Below are positions 28,259-36,882 of a DNA stretch of 43,341 bases, one piece after another. Every line of letters begins with the position of its first letter. Positions within the stretch are counted from its first letter, which is position 1. Position numbers and translations under genes: made by a program. The notes below the pieces were generated by a model. The model searched no databases, had not been told where the DNA came from, and worked only from the letters and a program-made list of their open reading frames with translations. The stretch spans positions 1 through 43,341 of the forward strand of contig NZ_JAQSEA010000133.1 in the NCBI RefSeq assembly GCF_029946185.1. Direction: 5' to 3'. This DNA is from Prosthecobacter sp. (lineage in GTDB: Bacteria > Verrucomicrobiota > Verrucomicrobiia > Verrucomicrobiales > Verrucomicrobiaceae).

Positions 28259-31200
28259 TTACTTCGGCAGCATCGTGAGATACTGCTCGTTCATCTGCTT
28301 CACTTTGGCGCGCATCGGGTCGAGCTGCGGCTGGAGTTTGGCGAGTTCGGCAGTGGCTTCGGCGATGATCTTGTCCTTCTCGGGGATTTCCTTGGTGGCT
28401 GCGGCGATGGTGGCCTCGGCGTCGGTCTTCTTCTTCTTCGCACCTTCGAAATCACCGCTCGCTTTGGCAACTTCAGCCTTCTTGGCGTCGAGCACCTTTT
28501 GCTCTGCGTCCAGCTTGCCATGGGCGGCGGCGTAGGCCTGCTCCAGTGGAGGCAGGGTGGTCTTGGCAGCGGCGAGAGCGGCGTTGATCGGCGCAATCTT
28601 CGCGGCGTAGTCCTTCTCGATCGCGGCAGGGGCAGCCTGCTTGTCGGCAAGCGCCTTGCCCTGCGCTTCGATTTCCTTCTGAATGGCGTCTCGCTGCGCA
28701 CGCGGCGTGGCGGTCTGCTTCTCAGCGGCGGCGAGTTCGTTTTTGGCCTGGGCAAGCTGCTGCTCAGCGGTCTTGATCGCGGCCAGCGCCTTGGTCACGT
28801 TCTGCGGGTTGTTGGCGGCTTTGGCTACGTCCCTGGCCTTGGTGGCGGCGTTCGTGGCATTCTTCTTCGCGCCTGCATCGCCTTCAGTGGCCTGGAGGGC
28901 GCTGGCGATGTCGGCCAGCGCTTTTTCAGCTGCGGTCACTTTCGCGGTGAGGGCTGCATCACCCGCCTTGGCGGCGAGTTCCTTCTTCGCCGCAGCTACG
29001 GCGTCAGTCGCAGGCTTCTGTTTGGCGCGGACTTCATTGAGCGCTTTCTCAGCAGCGGCCTGGGCTCCCGTGGCTGCAGCCAGGGCGGCTTCTGTGTCCT
29101 TGGCAGCCTTTGCCTTGTTGGCGAGGTCAGCGGTGGCGTCGGTGTGGGCTTTCTTCGCAGCGGCCAGGGCGGCGTCTTTCGGCACAACGGCATCCTGCTT
29201 CGCCTTCACGATCTTTTCAGGACCGGCGAGCTTGGCGGCGACTTCGGCGAGGCTCTTCTTCTTGCCTTCGATCAGCTTGGCAATGTCAGCGGCGGCTTTC
29301 TTGACGGCGGCGATGCTGTCCTCTTTGGCTTTGGCGGCGGCGGCGAGTTCAGCCTCCTTCGTGGCGGCGATGGTCTTTTGCTCATTCACCTTGGCGGCAG
29401 CAGCGGCGTCCGCATCGCGCGTGGGCTTGATGGCGGTTTCGAGGCCACCCTGTTCGCCCTGCGCTTTTTTCAACACTGCTTCCAGGCCGGGCTGGGCGGC
29501 GGTGGCTTCGGCGATGGCTTTTTTGGAATCCTCAATGCGGGCGGCGGCGGAGATCTTGGCAGCTTCGGCATCTTTTTTGGCCTCGGTGAAGTCGGTGAAA
29601 TCACCTTCGAGCTTGGCGAGTTTTTCCTTCTCGACGAGCACGCCGGTGTTGAACTGCGCGGCCTTCAATTCGGTGGGCACTTTTTGCAGAATGCCGATTT
29701 CATTGCTGGCGGATTTTGCAGCGGTCTGCGCGTTGGCAAGATTGGTTTTGCCGGTGGCGGCATTGCTCTCGGCTCCTTTGATGCGATCGGGCCCGGCTTT
29801 GACAAGCGCTGGCAGTTTCGGCAGTTCAGCCTTCTTCGCAGCGATGCCATCGACAGTGGCTTTGATCTTGGCGTCGGTCTCCGTGATGAGTTTATCAAGA
29901 TCCGCCGGGGCGGCTGGTACGGCACCCAGCTCTGCCTTGGCTTTGGTGATGGCTGCGGTGAGTTGGTCGGCCTTCGCCTTGGCTGGAGCAATCTTTTGCT
30001 GCGTGGCTTTCGCGGCGGCGAGCTTGCCTTCGCTGTCTTTCACCTTGGCGGTAAGAGCGGCGTCACCGGCTTTTGCGGCGAGTTCTTTTTTAGCGGCTTC
30101 GAGCGCGGCAGTGGTGTCAGTCACGGCCTTGTCCGCAGAGGTCAGCTTGGCGGCTTCGGCGGCGACAGGTGCGAGTTCTTTTTCCTGGGCCGCGATCTTG
30201 GCGGATTTCTCTGCGAAGGTTTTGATGGCGGCGGTGCGCGCGGCTTTGTCCTGCTCAGCCTTGGTGCGGGCGGCCTTGAGGGCGGCGAGGGCTTTTTCGT
30301 CAGCGGCAATTTCGCCGGGCAGATTCTTGCTGCGTGCTTCAGTGGCGGCGACTGCTGCGCGCATTTTGACGAGGGCTTCATCGCGTGCCTTGGCGTCGGC
30401 CTCGGCTGTTTTGATGGCTGCCTGCAGAGCCGGGAGCTTGGTGGTGAGTTCGTCCAGACGCTGCTCGGTCTGCACGATGCGCTGGGCGATGAGCGAGGGA
30501 TTGCTGGTGAAGCGGGCGGTTTCAGTCAGCGCGGTAGCACCGAAGCGCCACTGGATGACTTCGCCGCGCCAGTTGGCGGAGATGGCGGAATTGGAGTCGA
30601 AGGCGGCGATGACCTTGGTGACTAGATCTCCCTGGTTGGGAGCTTCGCCGAGTTTGGTGCCGTTGATGTCCCATACGCGGACGAGGCCGTCGTTGCCGGA
30701 GGAAACGATCTTGCCATCCGGCGTGAAGGAGACGGACTGTACGCCACCCCCGTGAGCCGCCCAGTTCTTGACCTGCTTGCCCTCGTTCATTTCCCAGGTG
30801 CTGATGGTGCCGTCCATGGAGCAGGAGGCGAGGATGTTCGAGTCGGCGCGCCAGGCGACGTCCACGCAGGAGGCCTTGTGCTGGCCGAGGGGGTAGAATT
30901 CACCGCCGGTGGCGGCTTCCCAGACGTTGACATTGCCATTGCGGTCGGTGGTGGCTAGCAGCACGCCATCGGGGCTGAACTCGGTGCTCATGACCCACTC
31001 CGTGTGCTTGTTGATGATATATTCCTCTTCGCCGTTGGAGGTTTTGTACACTTTGACCTTTTTCGAGGGGCTGCCGATGACGATCAATTTGTGATCCGGG
31101 CTGATGTCGGCGGACATGACCTGATCGAACTCTTTACCCACTTCGGTGATGCGTTTGCCCGTTTTGACATCCCACACGATGGCGTGGCCGTTTTTGCCCG

Positions 31201-31885
31201 CACGACCGCCACCCATGATGAGCAGGGAGCCGTTGCGGCTGAAGCTCAGGCTGCGCGCATAACCTTCAGTGTAGGGGAAAATGCCGACGAGCTGTTTTGT
31301 GTCGGTGTCGTAAAGCAGGATCTGCTTCGGCGCGGCGAGCGCCATCAGCGAGGTCCACGGACTGGCGGCCATGGCCGTGACGGCGGTGGTGCGCTGGGTG
31401 ACGATGACGGGCTCCAGCAGCACATGCTCGGGCTTGGCGATGGGGCCTTCGGGTTTGCCACTGGTGACGGCCACAGCCATGTCCACCTTCGGTTTGGCGG
31501 ATTTTTTGGCGATGCTCGACTTGGTGTCGAGGATGCCACCTTTGATCCAGGCGGCGAGGAGATCGAGATCCTTTGGCCCCAGCGGTGTGCCTTCCGGTGG
31601 CATGAAGGGCTCTTCCTTTTTCGCACAGGTGGTCCAGATGCGGCTGCTGTCCGCGTTGCCGGCATCCACCACGGAACCGCCGCCGCCGCCATTCATGAGC
31701 GCGCCGAAGCTGGTCAGGTCCAGGTCACCCTTCTTTTTATCGGGATTATGGCAGGAGAAGCATTTGTTCTCCAGCAGCGGGCGGATGTGATCCTGATAGG
31801 TGATTTTTTCGACAGCGTCCTGGGCATGAAGAGACACTGCGGCGAAAGCCGCACAGGTCAGCGAAAGGGTGGTTTTGGACATCAT
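28259..31885 (-). CDS. Exported PVC-type cytochrome c, WD40 propeller and giant coiled-coil fusion protein
   Basis: About 1210 residues; the start may be 31885 (used here) or 31894. Residue numbers count from 31894. A signal peptide ends at HAQ-DA. A planctomycete-type cytochrome c domain has the heme motif CFSCH (45-49) and a probable axial Met in PFMPPEGTPLG (about 97). Roughly residues 165-475 form a seven-blade WD40-like propeller (VWDVKTGKRI, ADISPDHKLIVIGS, VNVWEAATGGEF, SFTPDGKIVSSGNDGLVRVWD). The last ~700 residues are an Ala/Lys/Glu-rich coiled coil with internal repeats, including AAKKELAAKAGDAALTAKV at about 600 and 966. Its base bias leaves long open frames on the opposite strand. 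The role is unknown; electron transfer or cell-surface scaffolding is inferred. Confidence 0.9.
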   Translation of the reverse strand: MMSKTTLSLTCAAFAAVSLHAQDAVEKITYQDHIRPLLENKCFSCHNPDKKKGDLDLTSFGALMNGGGGGSVVDAGNADSSRIWTTCAKKEEPFMPPEGTPLGPKDLDLLAAWIKGGILDTKSSIAKKSAKPKVDMAVAVTSGKPEGPIAKPEHVLLEPVIVTQRTTAVTAMAASPWTSLMALAAPKQILLYDTDTKQLVGIFPYTEGYARSLSFSRNGSLLIMGGGRAGKNGHAIVWDVKTGKRITEVGKEFDQVMSADISPDHKLIVIGSPSKKVKVYKTSNGEEEYIINKHTEWVMSTEFSPDGVLLATTDRNGNVNVWEAATGGEFYPLGQHKASCVDVAWRADSNILASCSMDGTISTWEMNEGKQVKNWAAHGGGVQSVSFTPDGKIVSSGNDGLVRVWDINGTKLGEAPNQGDLVTKVIAAFDSNSAISANWRGEVIQWRFGATALTETARFTSNPSLIAQRIVQTEQRLDELTTKLPALQAAIKTAEADAKARDEALVKMRAAVAATEARSKNLPGEIAADEKALAALKAARTKAEQDKAARTAAIKTFAEKSAKIAAQEKELAPVAAEAAKLTSADKAVTDTTAALEAAKKELAAKAGDAALTAKVKDSEGKLAAAKATQQKIAPAKAKADQLTAAITKAKAELGAVPAAPADLDKLITETDAKIKATVDGIAAKKAELPKLPALVKAGPDRIKGAESNAATGKTNLANAQTAAKSASNEIGILQKVPTELKAAQFNTGVLVEKEKLAKLEGDFTDFTEAKKDAEAAKISAAARIEDSKKAIAEATAAQPGLEAVLKKAQGEQGGLETAIKPTRDADAAAAAKVNEQKTIAATKEAELAAAAKAKEDSIAAVKKAAADIAKLIEGKKKSLAEVAAKLAGPEKIVKAKQDAVVPKDAALAAAKKAHTDATADLANKAKAAKDTEAALAAATGAQAAAEKALNEVRAKQKPATDAVAAAKKELAAKAGDAALTAKVTAAEKALADIASALQATEGDAGAKKNATNAATKARDVAKAANNPQNVTKALAAIKTAEQQLAQAKNELAAAEKQTATPRAQRDAIQKEIEAQGKALADKQAAPAAIEKDYAAKIAPINAALAAAKTTLPPLEQAYAAAHGKLDAEQKVLDAKKAEVAKASGDFEGAKKKKTDAEATIAAATKEIPEKDKIIAEATAELAKLQPQLDPMRAKVKQMNEQYLTMLPK

Positions 31886-31927
31886 AGAGGGCATCCAAAC
31901 ATACGCTCGATAAAGGCGTGGACTTTC

Positions 31928-31948
31928 GGATAGGATTACAGCCTATCC
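31928..31948. repeat. Hairpin spanning the stop codon of the GYF_2/DUF4328-like gene
   Basis: Perfect 7 bp stem GGATAGG (31928-31934) with CCTATCC (31942-31948) around a 7 nt loop. It overlaps the last codons of the GYF_2 protein gene and lies about 35 bp upstream of the cytochrome/WD40 gene start. It could attenuate readthrough between the two genes. Confidence 0.35.
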
Positions 31949-32889
31949 ACATCTTGCCACTGACTGCTCGAATTTTGCCAGTGGGCGTCGTCGTCCCAGT
32001 GGGTGTAGAGCCGCCTTTGCTGAAGGAAATTGGTGATCACAAGGACCAGCAAAGTGACGTCGATACCGATGATGGCAAAATTTTGGACCTGATTTATGGC
32101 GGCGCGATGCGAGGAGGAGTCAAACATCGCGAAGACGTTGATGGAGAAGCAAAGCAAAATGAAAGCTTCCAAAGTGATGAGCAAAAGGCCGAAAGAAGCC
32201 TGAGGGTGGGGAACGTCGCGGCGTGTGCGGCTCAGATACCGCATGTCTCGCAGGCATAGCAGGGGCTTGAAAAAGCTGGCGATGGGAACCAGCCACCAAA
32301 GCCCCGAAGCAAGGCTGCGGCGGACCAGACCTCCGTATAAATGCCGCAGCGAAGCAAAGGCACAACCCTGCCATATGACGACGGTGATCGTGCCCACTAT
32401 GGACGAGGTTAAAGCCTGGTCATGGCTCACGAAATCCTTCAGCCTCACGGCAAATAGCTGCAATCCCTGCGGCCATGCCGCCCCGCCAGAGAGTCCGGAG
32501 TAATGAATGAAAATCATTGAAATCCAGCAGGCAATTTCAAACAGCAACGCCCCCGTACAGAGGATGAAACCGAACCAGAGCACAGCAGGCAGCCGGGTCT
32601 GTGGCAGCGCTAAAAGCCCTGACTGCGGCGGCGCATAAGCAACCGAGGCACCGGGCAGACTGGAGTCGAAAGGTTGTGCGCTGGAAGGCTGCTCCGGGGA
32701 AGGTGGCGCAGCTTCTGGAACGGGCGGTAGATCGGGCCGGATTTGCGCGACGGTGCTCCACTCTGCCGCGTCAGACCTTCTGACGCGGGAGCTGCCCAGC
32801 AAGCGCCCGCGCTGGACGAGGTTGTGCATCATGACGCCGGTGATCGGACCAAAGGTGGTCTCACCGCGTTGATAGTACCATTCGTCCAT
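31936..32889 (-). CDS. GYF_2-domain membrane protein (DUF4328-like)
   Basis: A 317-residue protein from the MDEWYYQRGETTFGP start, where the GYF_2 domain begins. Ten upstream in-frame codons were rejected because they precede the domain. The GYF_2 domain is at residues 1-50 and a Pro/Ala-rich linker at 55-95. A membrane domain with about five or six hydrophobic helices follows, including FGFILCTGALLFEIACW and the WWLVPIASFFKPL motif typical of DUF4328. The C-terminus is charged and hydrophilic. It lies directly upstream of the cytochrome/WD40 gene, with 50 bp between its stop and that gene's start. Function unknown, possibly peptide binding at the membrane. Confidence 0.75.
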   Translation of the reverse strand: MDEWYYQRGETTFGPITGVMMHNLVQRGRLLGSSRVRRSDAAEWSTVAQIRPDLPPVPEAAPPSPEQPSSAQPFDSSLPGASVAYAPPQSGLLALPQTRLPAVLWFGFILCTGALLFEIACWISMIFIHYSGLSGGAAWPQGLQLFAVRLKDFVSHDQALTSSIVGTITVVIWQGCAFASLRHLYGGLVRRSLASGLWWLVPIASFFKPLLCLRDMRYLSRTRRDVPHPQASFGLLLITLEAFILLCFSINVFAMFDSSSHRAAINQVQNFAIIGIDVTLLVLVITNFLQQRRLYTHWDDDAHWQNSSSQWQDVDRL

Positions 32890-32937
32890 GTGAATGGAAG
32901 ACCTAGCCGCCGCTACCACAGAAAAGCAAGAGGCTGC

Positions 32938-34110
32938 TTATTTTGCGAGCTTGTAGATCGCCCCATTAAAGTCGAGCACCAGCATTTCCCCGGCGGCATT
33001 CGCGCAGAAGGCGGTGGGCTTGACGAGCACCATCGGTTTCTTTTTGGGATCAGTGGCCGGTGTTTGCGGGCTGGTGTAGAGCAGTTCGTTGCTCAGTTTC
33101 TTGCCGCTGTCATCGGTTTTGAGCGCCCAGACCTTGCCGAGAATGAAGTCGCCATAAACGTAGGCACCTTGCAGTTCCGGCAACGCCTTGCCAGTGTATA
33201 CAATGCCGCCCGTGACGCTGAGGCCTTCGGCGTGATTGTAGGCATGGACGGGCTCGATGAACTTGGCGTCAGCGGGTGGCGTGTCGGTCATCAAAGGGAA
33301 GGCGGCGGGGCCTTCGCGGAAGTTCCAGCCGTAGTTGCCGCCGTTGGTGATCCAGTTGATTTCTTCCCAGATGTCCTGACCCACGTCGGCGCACCAGAAG
33401 TGGCCTTTGGCATCAAAGCTGAGGCCCCAAGGATTGCGGATCCCGTTCGCATAGATCTGTGGCAGGGCGTTCACGCCGCTGGCATACGGATTGTCGGCGG
33501 GAATGCCGTAGGCCTTGGCGTAATCGCGATTGTTGACGTCGATGCGGAGGATTTTGCCGTACAGGGTGGCATTGAGCTGGGACATCTTCAGTTCGCCATT
33601 GCGCTTCGAGTTGTCGCCGACGCCGATGTAGAGGAAGCCGTCGGGGCCGAAGACAATGTTGCCGCCGTGGTGGTTCCAGTTCACGAGGGGGATTTCGATC
33701 AGCGAGCGTTCGGTGCTTTCATCCGCCTTGTCGCCATTGGCCTTCATCTCGGAGATGACGAGACGCTTGGGCTTCTGCATTGTGTAGCAGAGGTAGAAGA
33801 GGCCGTTATCCTTGAACTTCGGGTGGAAGGCCAGACCGTTGAGCCCTTCTTCAAAAAAGCCGTCCTTCGCTTCCATGCCACGCGGGGAGAGGTCGAGAAA
33901 GGTCTTCGCCTCAGCGCCCTGCTCGTCCTTCGGCAGGATCACAATCTGCCCGCGCTGGAGTGCCAGGAACTCCCGACCAGTGCCATCCTCCGGCATCACG
34001 ACCGCGATGGGGCGCTCGGTGGTGAGCTTTTCATAAACCCGGGTGAGTTTGTGCGTGTCAGCCGCAAAAGCAGCGGAGGAGAGGAAGGCGAGGCAGAGAA
34101 GGGAGCGCAT
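32938..34110 (-). CDS. Secreted PQQ-dependent sugar dehydrogenase (glucose/sorbosone dehydrogenase family)
   Basis: A 390-residue protein from the MRSLLCLAFLSSAAFAA start; 47 earlier in-frame codons lack a signal and were rejected. The signal peptide is cleaved near FAA-DT. The rest is a six-bladed propeller of the glucose/sorbosone dehydrogenase family. Diagnostic segments are GLNGLAFHPKF, NHHGGNIVFGPDGFLYIGVGD with the family His, YGKILRID, YANGIRNPWGLSFD, and the DVGQDIWEEINWI block. It oxidises sugars at the periplasmic face using PQQ or acts as a related hydrolase; no PQQ synthesis genes are nearby. It is divergent from the 34224 lipoprotein gene. Confidence 0.9.
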   Translation of the reverse strand: MRSLLCLAFLSSAAFAADTHKLTRVYEKLTTERPIAVVMPEDGTGREFLALQRGQIVILPKDEQGAEAKTFLDLSPRGMEAKDGFFEEGLNGLAFHPKFKDNGLFYLCYTMQKPKRLVISEMKANGDKADESTERSLIEIPLVNWNHHGGNIVFGPDGFLYIGVGDNSKRNGELKMSQLNATLYGKILRIDVNNRDYAKAYGIPADNPYASGVNALPQIYANGIRNPWGLSFDAKGHFWCADVGQDIWEEINWITNGGNYGWNFREGPAAFPLMTDTPPADAKFIEPVHAYNHAEGLSVTGGIVYTGKALPELQGAYVYGDFILGKVWALKTDDSGKKLSNELLYTSPQTPATDPKKKPMVLVKPTAFCANAAGEMLVLDFNGAIYKLAK

Positions 34111-34223
34111 AAGTTCGAATGAGTCAGTCAGTCTATGCAGGCCGAGTCTTGCAGGGCAATGAAGATTTTTCGCGGGTGGGGAAGTGGATTGCCATCCATA
34201 TACCCACCCGATAGGCTGCTGCC

Positions 34224-34706
34224 ATGAGTTCGGTTGTTCGCAATCTACCACGCATCACGCTGCTGCTGGCCTTCAGCATGGGCCTCGCGTCATGCACTTC
34301 TACGCCGGTGCCATCCCCTCCGCCGCAGGCTGCCAAGCCGGAGCATAAAAAGGATTACTCTGCTTTGCGCATCGGTGGCCGCGAAGAGCTGCAACTGCCC
34401 GGCATCGGCCTCATTCATGCCGACAATCGTGAAAATTCGCCCGGCGGCGAGATGCTGTTCTCTGGCCGTGTGTTTCTAGATATAAAAAGCTCCGAAACTG
34501 ACCTGTTATTGCTTGGGAAGGCGCATCACGCCTACGCTGAAAAAGCCCGCTGGAATCGTGAAACGGGTGTTCTCCGTCTGGAAGGGTTGTCGATCGTCGA
34601 GTTTGACAAGGTGGTAGCCGAGGGGACTGAGGCTGGTACTCTGGTTTTTTTTGACAGGAGTGGCAAGATCACCACCCGAGGTGCCCATACGCATACCTTT
34701 TATTAG
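34224..34706 (+). CDS. Lipoprotein, LptC/OstA-like fold suspected
   Basis: A 160-residue lipoprotein with a Leu-Ala-Ser-Cys lipobox (Cys24) and a proline-rich linker to about residue 43. The remaining ~115 residues carry a repetitive beta pattern (IHADNRENSPGGEMLFSGRV, LLLGKAHHAYAEKARWNRETG, LRLEGLSIVEF). This pattern recalls OstA/LptC beta-jellyroll proteins of lipopolysaccharide transport (inference, no motif match claimed). It is a single gene, divergent from the sugar dehydrogenase. Confidence 0.7.
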   Translation: MSSVVRNLPRITLLLAFSMGLASCTSTPVPSPPPQAAKPEHKKDYSALRIGGREELQLPGIGLIHADNRENSPGGEMLFSGRVFLDIKSSETDLLLLGKAHHAYAEKARWNRETGVLRLEGLSIVEFDKVVAEGTEAGTLVFFDRSGKITTRGAHTHTFY

Positions 34707-34783
34707 CCGGGGATGGTGCGGCCTCATCAGGGGTCCTCAAAGTATCAGTTGCCTTCAAACGCCAAGGAAATAGAATTTGTGTC

Positions 34784-34984
34784 ATGAGTCTGGAGACCAT
34801 CATGCAAGAAGCTCGCAAGCTGGGCCTGCCGGAGCGTCGCCGGCTGGCGGCTTTCCTGACCACGCTCAGGGAGCCCGGCGAACCTGGCTTTGCAGAAGAA
34901 ATGGCCCGTAGGATTGACGACAACACGCCCGGACACTGGGTGACTGTGGAAGAACTGAGCACAAGATACGCGGCTGATTCATGA
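34784..34984 (+). CDS. Antitoxin-like small protein of a type II toxin-antitoxin pair
   Basis: A 66-residue, mostly helical, charged protein (SLETIMQEARKLGLPERRRLAAFL then an acidic stretch). This matches the general antitoxin pattern of an N-terminal DNA-binding or dimerisation part and an acidic C-terminus that binds the toxin. Its stop overlaps the ATG of the next gene (ATGA at 34981-34984). The call depends mainly on this coupling with a ParE-like toxin. Confidence 0.7.
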   Translation: MSLETIMQEARKLGLPERRRLAAFLTTLREPGEPGFAEEMARRIDDNTPGHWVTVEELSTRYAADS

Positions 34985-35238
34985 TCGAATACCGACTGCT
35001 GCTGGCGCATGAGGTCATCGTGTTTCTTGACTCCATCAAGGCGGCGGATCGGAAACGATTGATCAAGCGTTTTCTGGAGATCACCAGCTATCCAGCGCGA
35101 TATGCTGACTACGAAGAGCGTGACGCGGTGGGGCGCAGACTCGATGTGCATGTCCATGCCGGCTACGCGATTGTCTATTGGGAGGACTTTGCCGACCGGC
35201 ATTTGAAGGTGCTCGATGTCAGGCCAGCCGATCATTGA
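34981..35238 (+). CDS. ParE/RelE-family toxin-like protein
   Basis: An 85-residue protein of the RelE/ParE type: EYRLLLAHEVIVFLDSIKAADRKRLIKRF, then the central beta hairpin DVHVHAGYAIVYWEDFADRHLKVLDVR. The pattern with a terminal LKVLDV segment is typical of the ParE family, whose members poison gyrase, while RelE members cleave mRNA. The class cannot be fixed by eye. It is translationally coupled to the antitoxin. The next gene, proS, starts 43 bp after its stop. Confidence 0.78.
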   Translation: MIEYRLLLAHEVIVFLDSIKAADRKRLIKRFLEITSYPARYADYEERDAVGRRLDVHVHAGYAIVYWEDFADRHLKVLDVRPADH

Positions 35239-35281
35239 CCGCCTGCCGAATGCTTCTATCCTACGCGTTCCCAATCCTCCC

Positions 35282-36796
35282 ATGAGCAACGCCACCGCCA
35301 TCACTCCCACACGCGCCCAAGATTTCCCCGAATGGTACCAGCAGGTCGTTCGTGCCGCCGACATGGCGGAGAACTCCGAGGTGCGCGGCTGCATGGTCAT
35401 CAAGCCCTGGGGCTACGGCCTGTGGGAAAACATCCAGCGCCAGCTCGATGTGAAGTTCAAGGAAACCGGCCACGTGAACGCCTATTTTCCATTGCTGATC
35501 CCCCTGAGCTATCTCGAAAAGGAAGCGCAGCATGCAGAGGGCTTTGCCACTGAGTGCGCAGTGGTCACGCATCATCGCCTGGAGGCGCAGAAGCAGCCCG
35601 ATGGCACAGTCAAGATGATCCCTACCGGCGAACTGGCCGAGCCGTTTGTCATTCGCCCGACTTCGGAGACGATCATCGGCGCCGCTTTCGCCCGCTGGGT
35701 GGAAAGCTACCGCGACCTGCCGCTGCTCATCAATCAGTGGTGCAACGTCATGCGCTGGGAGATGCGCCCGCGTCTCTTCCTGCGCACCGCCGAGTTCCTC
35801 TGGCAGGAAGGCCACACCGCACATGAAACCGCCGAGGAGGCCATCGCGGAAACCCGCACCATGCACAAAGTGTATGAAGACTTCATGCGCGATCACCTCG
35901 CCATTCCGGTGATCCCTGGCGAGAAAACGGAGCGCGAACGCTTCCCTGGTGCTGTGCAGACCTTCACTGTCGAAGCGATGGTGCAGGACAAGAAGGCCAT
36001 CCAGGCCGGTACGTCGCACTATCTCGGCCAAAACTTCGCCAAGGCTGCGAACATTCAATTCCTCGGCCGCGACAACACACGCCAGCTTGCCCACACCACA
36101 AGCTGGGGCGTCAGCACGCGCATGATCGGCACAGTCATCATGGCCCATGGCGATGACGACGGCGTCATCATCCCACCACGCGTGGCCCCGAATCAGATCG
36201 TCATCCTCCCCGTCACGCCCAAAGCGGACACTCGGGATGAAGTCATCGCCGCCTGCGAGGCGCTGGCCCAGACGCTGCGTTTGCAGACGTTCGCCGGCGA
36301 GCCGTTGCGCGTGCACGTTGACAAGCGCGACCTTCAGGGCGGCGCGAAGAACTGGGAATGGATCAAGAAAGGCGTGCCGATGCGTCTTGAAATGGGCCCC
36401 CGCGACATCGCCAACCGCAGCGTCGCGGTCTGCCGTCGCGATCAAGGGCCAAAAGCCAAGGAGTTCGTGCCCAAGGAGGACTTCCTCCAGAACGTGACCG
36501 AGCGGCTGCAGGAGATTCAGGATGCGCTGCTCGCACGTGCCACCGCCCTGCGGGATGCGAACATGAAGAAGATCGAAACGCTGGAAGAATTCAAAGCCTT
36601 CTTTGCCGAAGACTCCGAAGGCGGCTTTGCCCTGATGCATTGGGCCGGCAGCAGCGACGATGAGGACACCCTCAGCAAGGACCTCAAGGTCACCATCCGC
36701 TGCATCCCCCACGGCGATCAGTTTGCCGAGGAAGGGAAATGCTTCCTCACCGGCAAGCCAAGCTCACACCGCGTGGTGTTTGCGCGGAGTTACTGA
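35282..36796 (+). CDS. proS: Prolyl-tRNA synthetase, archaeal/eukaryotic type
   Basis: Charges tRNA-Pro. 504 residues from MSNATAITPT; 22 upstream in-frame codons overlapping the toxin gene were rejected. Class II motifs are visible: TSETIIGAAF (motif-2 region), RWEMRPRLFLRTAEFLWQEGHTAH, and the HTTSWGVSTRMIGT block with motif 3. The INS editing domain of the bacterial type is absent. There is a C-terminal domain with IRCIPHGDQFAEEGKC and a final aromatic-rich end (FARSY), as in archaeal-type ProRS. No Shine-Dalgarno sequence is seen. It ends in the GGTCAAG hairpin region. Confidence 0.96.
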   Translation: MSNATAITPTRAQDFPEWYQQVVRAADMAENSEVRGCMVIKPWGYGLWENIQRQLDVKFKETGHVNAYFPLLIPLSYLEKEAQHAEGFATECAVVTHHRLEAQKQPDGTVKMIPTGELAEPFVIRPTSETIIGAAFARWVESYRDLPLLINQWCNVMRWEMRPRLFLRTAEFLWQEGHTAHETAEEAIAETRTMHKVYEDFMRDHLAIPVIPGEKTERERFPGAVQTFTVEAMVQDKKAIQAGTSHYLGQNFAKAANIQFLGRDNTRQLAHTTSWGVSTRMIGTVIMAHGDDDGVIIPPRVAPNQIVILPVTPKADTRDEVIAACEALAQTLRLQTFAGEPLRVHVDKRDLQGGAKNWEWIKKGVPMRLEMGPRDIANRSVAVCRRDQGPKAKEFVPKEDFLQNVTERLQEIQDALLARATALRDANMKKIETLEEFKAFFAEDSEGGFALMHWAGSSDDEDTLSKDLKVTIRCIPHGDQFAEEGKCFLTGKPSSHRVVFARSY

Positions 36797-36817
36797 GGCG
36801 GAAGGGAACGGTCAAAG

Positions 36818-36857
36818 GTCAAGGAGTGGTCAAGACTTGGATCTTGACCACCTTGAC
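36818..36857. repeat. GGTCAAG/CTTGACC hairpin element, copy 2
   Basis: Outer stem GTCAAGG (36818-36824) pairs with CCTTGAC (36851-36857). Inner stem GGTCAAG (36828-36834) pairs with CTTGACC (36843-36849), with an 8 nt loop and a 3-to-1 nt internal loop. It sits between the convergent stops of proS and the beta-propeller gene and probably doubles as a bidirectional terminator. Further CTTGAC words follow at about 36861 and 36870. Copy 1 is at 10929-10950. Confidence 0.6.
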
Positions 36858-36882
36858 AATACTTGACGCTCTTGACTGCACT

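Noticed and set aside
28127-30755. Long frames of 832 and 690 codons antisense to the coiled-coil region
   Set aside because: Produced by the Ala/Lys/Glu codon bias on the other strand; Gly/Phe-rich or Ser/Ala-rich with no domain.
34669-35403. 244-codon minus-strand frame over the toxin-antitoxin pair
   Set aside because: Overlaps two coupled plus-strand genes and the proS start, with no family features.
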